This document shows positions 58,028-64,000 of a stretch of 64,000 nt of DNA, one piece after another. This DNA comes from JALORV01 sp963769745. GTDB taxonomy: Bacteria; Pseudomonadota; Gammaproteobacteria; Burkholderiales; Burkholderiaceae_F. The stretch is taken from contig CAVYNB010000036.1 in the NCBI GenBank assembly GCA_963769745.1, forward strand, positions 1 through 64,000. Direction: 5' to 3'. The number at the start of each line of letters is the position of its first letter. The stretch's first letter is position 1. The notes under the pieces were generated by a model. The model had not been told where the DNA came from. It searched no databases and saw only the letters and a list, made by a program, of their open reading frames with translations. Made by a program: the position numbers and the translations under genes.

Positions 58028-59367
58028 TTCGCGCGACGCGCCCAGCGCGCGCACCGCAGGCCGTCAGCTTCTGGCAGGCGTTCGCCTACTGGCTGCGCCT
58101 GGGCTTCATCAGCTTCGGCGGGCCGGCGGGGCAGATCGCGATCATGCATCGCGAACTCGTCGAAGAACGCCGCTGGATCTCGGAGAAGCGTTTCCTGCAC
58201 GCGCTCAACTACTGCATGCTGCTGCCAGGCCCGGAGGCGCAGCAGCTCGCGACCTACATCGGCTGGCTGATGCACCGCACCTGGGGCGGCCTCGTGGCCG
58301 GTGCACTCTTCGTACTGCCGTCGCTCGCGATCCTGATCGCACTGTCGTGGATCTACCTGCGCTTCGGCGACGTGCCGGAGGTGGCCGGCATCCTCTACGG
58401 CATCAAGCCGGCGGTGACCGCGATCGTCGTGGCGGCGGCCTGGCGCATCGGGTCGCGGGCGCTGAAGCATCCGCTGCTGTGGGCGATCGCGGTGGCCGCC
58501 TTCGTCGCGATCTTCGCCTTCAAGGTGCCGTTCCCGCTGATCGTGCTGGCGGCGGCGCTGCTGGGATGGGTCGGCGCGCGCGTGGTGCCGTCCGCGTTCG
58601 ACGGAAGCGGTGCGCACGGCGGCGCCGCGGCGTCGCACGGCGCCGCGCTGATCGACGATGACACGCCGCGCGCTGCGCACACGCACTGGTCGACCGGTCA
58701 CGCACTGCGGGTGCTGCTGGCCTTCGCGGCGCTGTGGTGTGCGGTCATCGGCGTGCTGGTCCTGCTCGTAGGCTGGAGCGGCACGCTGACGCAGATGGCG
58801 TGGTTCTTCACCAAGGCGGCGCTGCTGACCTTCGGCGGGGCCTACGCGGTGCTGCCGTACGTCGTGCAGGGGGCGGTCGAGCACTACGGCTGGCTCACTA
58901 CCGCGCAGATGCTGGACGGCCTGGCGCTCGGCGAGACCACGCCGGGGCCGCTGATCATGGTGGTCGCGTTCGTCGGCTTCGTCGGCGGCTGGGGCCAGCA
59001 GGTCCTGGGCGACTCGCTCTTCGCCGGCGGCGCGCTGGCGGCGACGGTCGTCACGTTCTTCACGTTCCTGCCGTCGTTCCTGTTCATCCTGCTCGGTGCG
59101 CCGTTCATCGAGAGCACGCACGGCCAGCTGCACTTCACTGCGCCGCTCACCGGCATCACCGCGGCCGTGGTCGGCGTCATCGTCAATCTCGCGGTGTTCT
59201 TCGCGATTCACGTGTGGTGGCCCTCCGGACTGGAGGGCGCGGTCGACGTGCCTTCGGTCCTGATCGCGGTGGCGGCACTCATCGCACTGATGCGCTTCAA
59301 GCTCGGTGTCATCCCGGTCATCGCCGCCTGCGGGCTGGCCGGCCTGGCGCTGCGTGTCCTGATCTAG
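58024..59367 (+). CDS. chrA: ChrA chromate transporter, copy 1
   Basis: The 447-residue membrane protein of the long-chain CHR family has about ten helices and two homologous halves. The first half has FGGPAGQIAIMHRELVEERR and LLPGPEAQQLATYIGW; the second has FGGAYAVLPYVVQGAV and GETTPGPLIMVVAFVGF. It exports chromate from the cytoplasm. A central soluble loop is Ala/His/Asp-rich (SAFDGSGAHGG). The start ATG overlaps the chrB stop (ATGA). The frame is intact. Confidence 0.95.
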   Translation: MIRATRPARAPQAVSFWQAFAYWLRLGFISFGGPAGQIAIMHRELVEERRWISEKRFLHALNYCMLLPGPEAQQLATYIGWLMHRTWGGLVAGALFVLPSLAILIALSWIYLRFGDVPEVAGILYGIKPAVTAIVVAAAWRIGSRALKHPLLWAIAVAAFVAIFAFKVPFPLIVLAAALLGWVGARVVPSAFDGSGAHGGAAASHGAALIDDDTPRAAHTHWSTGHALRVLLAFAALWCAVIGVLVLLVGWSGTLTQMAWFFTKAALLTFGGAYAVLPYVVQGAVEHYGWLTTAQMLDGLALGETTPGPLIMVVAFVGFVGGWGQQVLGDSLFAGGALAATVVTFFTFLPSFLFILLGAPFIESTHGQLHFTAPLTGITAAVVGVIVNLAVFFAIHVWWPSGLEGAVDVPSVLIAVAALIALMRFKLGVIPVIAACGLAGLALRVLI

Positions 59368-59376
59368 GAGATCTGC

Positions 59377-59715
59377 ATGGAAAAAATCACTTACACCGAA
59401 CTGGAAGAATGGCAGCGCGCGCAGCGCAGCTTCACGCTGCTCGACGTGCGCCGCGCGAAGGTGCGTGAAACCGATGCCGCCGACATCGCCGACGCGGAGT
59501 GGCGCTCGCCCGACGGGCTATTCACCTGGAAGGACGAGATCCGGCGCGACCGCCCGGTCGTGGTCGTCTGCGCGCACGGCCATGAACTGTCGCAGGGCAC
59601 CGCCGCGACGCTGCGCGCGATGGGCCTCGACGCCCGTTACCTGGTGGACGGCTTCGCCGGCTGGCGCGACAGCGGCCGGCCGACTGTCGCGCTCATGAAG
59701 GAGGTGCAACCATGA
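59377..59715 (+). CDS. Single-domain rhodanese, chr operon, copy 1
   Basis: The 112-residue protein is a rhodanese domain: FTLLDVRRAKVRETDAADIA, the active loop VVVCAHGHELSQGTA with catalytic Cys, and YLVDGFAGWRDSGRP. Rhodanese-like proteins accompany chrA in several chromate operons, perhaps for reduction or sulfur-based protection. GGAGATCTGC precedes the ATG. It differs from copy 2 at a few residues (RETDAAD versus RAADAAD; VALMKE versus VPLTKE). Confidence 0.9.
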   Translation: MEKITYTELEEWQRAQRSFTLLDVRRAKVRETDAADIADAEWRSPDGLFTWKDEIRRDRPVVVVCAHGHELSQGTAATLRAMGLDARYLVDGFAGWRDSGRPTVALMKEVQP

Positions 59716-59876
59716 AGTGGATCACCCGCGAACGACCGAAGATCGACCGCATCGCCTGCCCGTGGCTGATCGCGCGTTTCATCGATGAGAAGCCGGAGTT
59801 CCTGTTCGTGCCGGCGCAGGACGTGATGCCGGAGGCCAGCGCACGGCGCGATCCGTGCGCATCTGGCGCGCGCTGA
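59712..59876 (+). pseudogene. 5' fragment of the fourth chr gene, cut at the duplication junction
   Basis: The first 42 residues (MKWITRERPKIDRIACPWLI and onward to VMPEA) match the intact gene at 62443-62898. They then run into chrB sequence of the second unit and stop at TGA 59874-59876, giving 54 residues. It is the direct product of the tandem duplication. It starts four bases before the rhodanese stop. Confidence 0.85.
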
Positions 59877-60758
59877 AGGCGAGCGGCTGCGGCGCGCTGC
59901 GCGACGGCGTCTATCTGATGCCGGCGCAGCCCGGCGGCGCCGACGTGTTCGATGCGCTGGCCGACGAGGTGCGCCAGGCGGGTGGCGAGGCTACCCGGCT
60001 GGAATTGGGCGCCCGCGACGCGGAACAGCAGATTCAGTTCGAGGCGCTGTTCGACCGCTCCGCCGAGTACAAGGCGTTCGAGGTCGAACTGGCGCGCCAG
60101 CGCCGCGCGCTGCGCAGCGCCACCGAAGCTGCCGGACGCCGCCTGCTGCGTTCACTTGCACAGAAGCTCGACTGCGCTGCAGGCGATCGATTTCTTTCCT
60201 GACGCGCGCGGCGCGAGTGCGGCCGCCGCGCTGGAAGAACTGCGCGTGGCCAGCGAAGCGCGCTGGTCGCCGGGCGAGCCGCGCGCTCAAACGGCCGTAC
60301 GGATCGAGCTGCGCGACCCGGACGACTATCAGGGCCGGACCTGGGCGACGCGTGCCCGGCCGTGGGTCGACCGGCTGGCGAGTGCCTGGCTCGTCGCCCG
60401 CTTCATCGACCGCTCGCCACGCTTCGTCTGGCTGAAGTCGACCGCGCGCGTGCCGAAGGCCGCGCTCGGCTTCGACTTCGACGGCGCCACGTTCAGCCAC
60501 GTCGACGGCAAGGTGACGTTCGAGGTGATCGCGGCGAGCTTCGGCCTGGACGCTGACGAGGCGCTGCGCAGGCTCGGCGAAGCGGTGCACTACATCGATG
60601 TCGGCGGCGCGGCGAGCGAGGAGGCGGCGGGGCTCGAGGCGCTGATCCGCGGACTGCAGGCGCAGCACAGCGACGACGATGCGCTGCTCGCGGCTTCGCT
60701 GGCGGTGTTCGATGCGCTGTATGCAGGTATGAAAGGGCGACATGACGACGCTCGATGA
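59855..60758 (+). CDS. chrB: ChrB, copy 2: N-terminally truncated, frameshift near 60169
   Basis: The first ~20 residues of ChrB and the upstream promoter/operator are missing; a GTG at 59855 (VRIWRALKASG) is the only plausible start. An extra A near 60169 shifts the frame, after which the C-terminal domain is intact and contains SEARWSPGEPRAQTA, TWATRARPWVDRLASAWLVA and FGLDADEALRRLGEAVHYID. The gene ends with the ATGA overlap to chrA. Whether it makes a functional regulator is doubtful. Confidence 0.8.
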
Positions 60759-62098
60759 CTCGCGCGACGCGCCCAGCGCGCGCACCGCAGGCCGTCAGCT
60801 TCTGGCAGGCGTTCGCCTACTGGCTGCGCCTGGGCTTCATCAGCTTCGGCGGGCCGGCGGGGCAGATCGCGATCATGCATCGCGAACTCGTCGAAGAACG
60901 CCGCTGGATCTCGGAGAAGCGTTTCCTGCACGCGCTCAACTACTGCATGCTGCTGCCCGGCCCGGAGGCGCAGCAGCTCGCGACCTACATCGGCTGGCTG
61001 ATGCACCGCACCTGGGGCGGCCTCGTGGCCGGTGCACTCTTCGTACTGCCGTCGCTCGCGATCCTGATCGCACTGTCGTGGATCTACCTGCGCTTCGGCG
61101 ACGTGCCGGAGGTGGCCGGCATCCTCTACGGCATCAAGCCGGCGGTGACCGCGATCGTCGTGGCGGCGGCCTGGCGCATCGGGTCGCGGGCGCTGAAGCA
61201 TCCGCTGCTGTGGGCGATCGCGGTGGCGGCCTTCGTCGCGATCTTCGCCTTCAAGGTGCCGTTCCCGCTGATCGTGCTGGCGGCGGCGCTGCTGGGATGG
61301 GTCGGCGCGCGCGTGGTGCCGTCCGCGTTCGACGGAAGCGGTGCGCACGGCAGCGCCGCGGCGTCGCACGGCCCCGCGCTGATCGACGATGACACGCCGC
61401 GCGCTGCGCACACGCACTGGTCGACCGGTCACGCACTGCGCGTGCTGCTGGCCTTCGCGGCGCTGTGGTGTGCGGTCATCGGCGTGCTGGTCCTGCTCGT
61501 AGGCTGGAGCGGCACGCTGACGCAGATGGCGTGGTTCTTCACCAAGGCGGCGCTGCTGACCTTCGGCGGGGCCTACGCGGTGCTGCCGTACGTCGTGCAG
61601 GGGGCGGTCGAGCACTACGGCTGGCTCACTACCGCGCAGATGCTGGACGGCCTGGCGCTCGGCGAGACCACGCCGGGGCCGCTGATCATGGTGGTCGCGT
61701 TCGTCGGCTTCGTCGGCGGCTGGGGCCAGCAGGTCCTGGGCGACTCGCTCTTCGCCGGCGGCGCGCTGGCGGCGACGGTCGTCACGTTCTTCACGTTCCT
61801 GCCGTCGTTCCTGTTCATCCTGCTCGGTGCGCCGTTCATCGAGAGCACGCACGGCCAGCTGCACTTCACTGCGCCGCTCACCGGCATCACCGCGGCCGTG
61901 GTCGGCGTCATCGTCAATCTCGCGGTGTTCTTCGCGATTCACGTGTGGTGGCCGTCCGGACTGGAGGGCGCGGTCGACGTGCCTTCGGTCGTGATCGCGG
62001 TGGCGGCACTCATCGCACTGATGCGTTTCAAGCTCGGTGTCATCCCGGTCATCGCCGCCTGCGGGCTGGCCGGCCTGGCGCTGCGTGTCCTGATCTAG
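60755..62098 (+). CDS. chrA: ChrA chromate transporter, copy 2
   Basis: The 447-residue protein is almost identical to copy 1; differences are few (MTRATRP for MIRATRP, GSAAASHGP for GGAAASHGA, PSVVIAV for PSVLIAV). All CHR motifs (FGGPAGQIAIMHRELVEERR; FGGAYAVLPYV) are kept and the frame is intact. With no own promoter, it depends on read-through from unit 1. Doubling ChrA may raise chromate export. Confidence 0.95.
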   Translation: MTRATRPARAPQAVSFWQAFAYWLRLGFISFGGPAGQIAIMHRELVEERRWISEKRFLHALNYCMLLPGPEAQQLATYIGWLMHRTWGGLVAGALFVLPSLAILIALSWIYLRFGDVPEVAGILYGIKPAVTAIVVAAAWRIGSRALKHPLLWAIAVAAFVAIFAFKVPFPLIVLAAALLGWVGARVVPSAFDGSGAHGSAAASHGPALIDDDTPRAAHTHWSTGHALRVLLAFAALWCAVIGVLVLLVGWSGTLTQMAWFFTKAALLTFGGAYAVLPYVVQGAVEHYGWLTTAQMLDGLALGETTPGPLIMVVAFVGFVGGWGQQVLGDSLFAGGALAATVVTFFTFLPSFLFILLGAPFIESTHGQLHFTAPLTGITAAVVGVIVNLAVFFAIHVWWPSGLEGAVDVPSVVIAVAALIALMRFKLGVIPVIAACGLAGLALRVLI

Positions 62099-62107
62099 GA
62101 GATCTGC

Positions 62108-62446
62108 ATGGAAAAAATCACTTACACCGAACTGGAGGAATGGCAGCGCGCGCAGCGCAGCTTCACGCTGCTCGACGTGCGCCGTGCGAAGGTGCGCGCG
62201 GCCGACGCCGCCGACATCGCCGACGCGGAGTGGCGCTCGCCCGACGGGCTATTCACCTGGAAGGACGAGATCCGGCGCGACCGCCCGGTCGTGGTCGTCT
62301 GCGCGCACGGCCATGAACTGTCGCAGGGCACCGCCGCGACGCTGCGCGCGATGGGCCTCGACGCCCGTTACCTGGTGGACGGCTTCGCCGGCTGGCGCGA
62401 CAGCGGCCGGCCGACCGTCCCGCTGACGAAGGAGGTGCAACCATGA
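62108..62446 (+). CDS. Single-domain rhodanese, chr operon, copy 2
   Basis: Same 112-residue rhodanese as copy 1 with the active loop VVVCAHGHELSQGTA intact. The frame is complete. Its stop overlaps the start of the fourth gene by four bases. It retains GGAGATCTGC before the ATG. Confidence 0.9.
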   Translation: MEKITYTELEEWQRAQRSFTLLDVRRAKVRAADAADIADAEWRSPDGLFTWKDEIRRDRPVVVVCAHGHELSQGTAATLRAMGLDARYLVDGFAGWRDSGRPTVPLTKEVQP

Positions 62447-62898
62447 AGTGGATCACCCGCGAACGACCGAAGATCGACCGCATCGCCTGCCCGTGGCTGA
62501 TCGCGCGTTTCATCGATGAGAAGCCGGAGTTCCTGTTCGTGCCGGCGCAGGACGTGATGCCGGAGGCCAAGCGCACCGGAGCGATCCCGTACGACGTGCC
62601 AGGCGTCGAGCTCACGCATGTCGGCGAGCAGTGCAGCTTCGATGCTTTCCTCGCCCGCTACGGTTTCGACGCGCCGGCTCTCCGGCAGCTTGCTCTCATC
62701 GTGCGCGGCGCCGACACATCGCGGCTCGAACTGACGCCGCAGTCAGCGGGGCTCTATGCGATGTCGCTCGGGCTGTCGATCAACTACCACGACGATCACG
62801 AGATGCTGAAGCACGGCATGGTGATGTACGACGCGCTGTACGCGTGGTGCCGCGAAGGCCAGGGCGAGACGCACAACTGGCCGCCGAAGATGAACTGA
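62443..62898 (+). CDS. ChrB C-terminal-domain-like chromate resistance protein
   Basis: The 151-residue protein has the PF09828-type pattern shared with the ChrB C-terminus: RERPKIDRIACPWLIARFID, GVELTHVGEQCSFDAFLARY, and the helical NYHDDHEMLKHGMVMYDALY. Members are labelled chromate resistance exported proteins but no signal peptide is seen here. It is the only intact copy. It probably works with the rhodanese and ChrA. The chelating-looking His/Asp and Cys residues suggest metal or oxyanion contact. Confidence 0.9.
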   Translation: MKWITRERPKIDRIACPWLIARFIDEKPEFLFVPAQDVMPEAKRTGAIPYDVPGVELTHVGEQCSFDAFLARYGFDAPALRQLALIVRGADTSRLELTPQSAGLYAMSLGLSINYHDDHEMLKHGMVMYDALYAWCREGQGETHNWPPKMN

Positions 62899-62934
62899 AC
62901 GGCACCTCGGTGGGTGCCGTGAAGGAGAGCCGAC

Positions 62935-63213
62935 ATGAACTTTGAACCTGGAATCGTGAAGACCGTCAATCTCGACAACGAGCAGTTGCTGATGATCGAA
63001 TCTCGGCGCGGCGATTTCGTCTGCGTCGTCCACCGCGGTGTCTGTTTGATCGGGTGCAGTCCGGCGCAAGACCACGACCGCTCCGGCGGCTCGAGCTTGC
63101 GGACGTGGCGGCCGTGGCTCGCGTGGATCCGCGGCCTGCTCATACGGCACCGGACGCCGGCTGCGACAGCGCACCGGAAGGGGCTCCGGCCGGAGCAATG
63201 GGTCCCGGCCTGA
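62935..63213 (+). CDS. Small protein of unknown function behind the chr operon
   Basis: The 92-residue frame begins at 62935 after AAGGAGAGCCGAC, a good ribosome-binding site. The first 45 residues (MNFEPGIVKTVNLDNEQLLM; RGDFVCVVHRGVCLIGC) look like beta strands with three Cys, whereas the rest is Arg/Trp-rich and may be mis-framed after an indel. No family is recognised. It may be the last gene of the chr transcript. Confidence 0.45.
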   Translation: MNFEPGIVKTVNLDNEQLLMIESRRGDFVCVVHRGVCLIGCSPAQDHDRSGGSSLRTWRPWLAWIRGLLIRHRTPAATAHRKGLRPEQWVPA

Positions 63214-63228
63214 CGCCGCGCGTAGGCG

Positions 63229-64000
63229 TCAGTGCTCGTGCGAGTGGTGCACGTCCGGCACGTGCGCATGGCTGTGCCGCAGCGGCTCGTGCCGATGCCG
63301 GTGGCTGTGCGGGCCGACGGGCATCGGGTCGTGCGTGTGGGTGTGGTGCCCGTCGTCATGCCGGTGCGCGTGTTCGTGTTCGAACGAGTCGTGCTCGTGC
63401 TCGTGTGCGTGCGATTCCGCGAGGTGCAGCACGACGCCGGCCAGCATCAGCAGGCTGCCGAGCAGCATCATTGCGCTGAACGCGCGGTCACCGAGAGCAA
63501 CCGCCAGCGCGGCGCCGATGAACGGCGCAAAGGCGAACACCGAGCCGGTGCGCGCGGCCCCGAAGGCGCGCTGCGCCAGCAGATAGAAGCGCAGGCTCAG
63601 TCCGTAGCCCGCGGCGCCCACCGCAACGAGCACGAGCGCCGCGGCGAGCGATGGCAGGGGCTCGCGCCACACAAGGGCCAGGATCGCGGTCGCACTGGAG
63701 CCGAGCAGCGCCTTGACCAGCACGACCTGGCCCGGATCGCGCTCGGCGAGCGAACGCGAGAGTGTGTTGTCGACGCCCCAGGCCGCGGTGGCGAGCATTA
63801 CTGCGAGCAGCCCCAGCAATTGCGCCTGGCCGCCGCGACCCTGGTCGACGATCAGCACCACGCCGCCGGCGACTAGCAGCAGCAAGGCCGTCCACACGCG
63901 GCTCCCCATCGACTCGCGGTACAGCCGCCAGGCGAGAATTGATGTGAACACGGCTTCGAGCGTCAGCATCAGCGAGGCGCTCGTCCCGCTGGTCCGCTGC
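63229..64000 (-). CDS. DMT/EamA transporter with His-rich tail (start outside the window)
   Basis: The frame is open to the window edge. The visible part has about seven transmembrane helices and the EamA-repeat pattern (LTLEAVFTSILAWRLYRES, GAARTGSVFAFAPFIGAALA, AMMLLGSLLMLAGVVL). The last ~65 residues are highly His/Asp/Glu-rich (HEHEHDSFEHEHAHRHDD and more His pairs). Such tails bind Ni, Co, Zn or similar cations, so it may export a metal or a metal complex. It is convergent with the chr operon, and a shared metal-stress context is possible. Confidence 0.85.
   Translation of the reverse strand, partial: QRTSGTSASLMLTLEAVFTSILAWRLYRESMGSRVWTALLLLVAGGVVLIVDQGRGGQAQLLGLLAVMLATAAWGVDNTLSRSLAERDPGQVVLVKALLGSSATAILALVWREPLPSLAAALVLVAVGAAGYGLSLRFYLLAQRAFGAARTGSVFAFAPFIGAALAVALGDRAFSAMMLLGSLLMLAGVVLHLAESHAHEHEHDSFEHEHAHRHDDGHHTHTHDPMPVGPHSHRHRHEPLRHSHAHVPDVHHSHEH

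Larger units (their letters stand above)
57108..59838. repeat. Direct tandem duplication, chr unit 1 (~2.73 kb)
   Basis: This unit and 59839-62569 are direct copies with an offset of 2730-2731 bases. The unit runs from GCCAAGCGC inside chrB (57109-57117) to the same nonamer inside the fourth gene. It covers most of chrB, all of chrA and the rhodanese gene, and the start of the fourth gene. Copies differ by a few silent and missense changes and by indels. Confidence 0.95.
59839..62569. repeat. Direct tandem duplication, chr unit 2 (~2.73 kb)
   Basis: Second copy of the unit at 57108-59838. The junction reads GAGGCCAGCGCACGGCGCGATCC before the shared GTGCGCATCTGG. It fits a join at the nonamer GCCAAGCGC with a few changed bases. 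Confidence 0.95.

Noticed and set aside
57859..59211. 450-residue minus-strand frame opposite chrA, repeated at 60590-61942
   Set aside because: It is antisense to the strongly supported ChrA frame and made of Arg/Asp/Gln-rich low-complexity text. The repetition is due to the duplication.

Overview
The window is about 64 kb of GC-rich DNA with closely packed genes on both strands. It looks like a betaproteobacterial (Burkholderiales-like) chromosome: an E. coli-type FadD, a Mak-type ROK kinase, cytochrome b561, NnrU, a WS/DGAT wax-ester/TAG synthase, class I nitronate monooxygenases, GTP cyclohydrolase I and a long-chain ChrA chromate operon. This is inferred from protein resemblance only; no rRNA or tRNA gene was recognised, so the taxonomy is tentative.

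Layout. 1-5785: a co-directional run of exported proteins and lipoproteins, including an Ivy-type lysozyme inhibitor with an extra N-terminal domain, a DUF4282 membrane protein and two paralogous secreted proteins. 5837-16000: metabolism and regulation (ROK sugar kinase, FadD, GNAT, LysR, cytochrome b561, saccharopine-dehydrogenase-like reductase, NYN protein, WS/DGAT). 16152-25044: a direct tandem duplication of a ~4.45 kb block holding an orphan AAA+ ATPase, an alpha/beta hydrolase, a membrane protein of unknown function and a nitronate monooxygenase. 25250-38572: mixed functions, including a ClpP-fold-like membrane protein, an acyltransferase, a core methionine synthase, a cytochrome c, glycine-rich and glycine-zipper envelope proteins, a HicA-like protein and a transmembrane TIR protein. 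38770-42027: a possible sulfur module (two-domain rhodanese, YeeE/YedE transporter, cysteine synthase). 42155-47571: ammonia-lyase, SodC, nuclease, a folE-BLUF pair, TerB and a BCS1-like AAA ATPase. 48004-52075: a small membrane protein, then a TetR-HlyD-ABC export operon resembling E. coli cecR-ybhGFSR, with a perfect palindromic operator. 52175-57002: START-like protein, Uup-type ABC-F, thioredoxin and acetoacetyl-CoA synthetase. 57017-62898: a chromate-resistance operon (chrB, chrA, rhodanese, ChrB-C-like protein) behind a perfect palindrome, with a ~2.73 kb direct tandem duplication. The right edge holds a DMT exporter with a His-rich tail.

A striking feature is the number of otherwise intact genes broken by single-base indels (about twenty sites). 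In the two duplicated blocks the copies carry different indels, and combining them restores intact frames. The simplest reading is that many indels are sequencing errors in an uncorrected assembly, although decay of one redundant copy is possible. Such genes are listed at full length with the estimated shift position.

The observations I find most interesting are the two tandem duplications (one with a microhomology junction, one with uneven divergence between copies), the perfect palindromes next to chrB and the tetR gene, the transmembrane TIR protein with an extracytoplasmic C-terminal domain, the orphan AAA+ ATPase and the cluster of uncharacterised exported proteins at the left edge.
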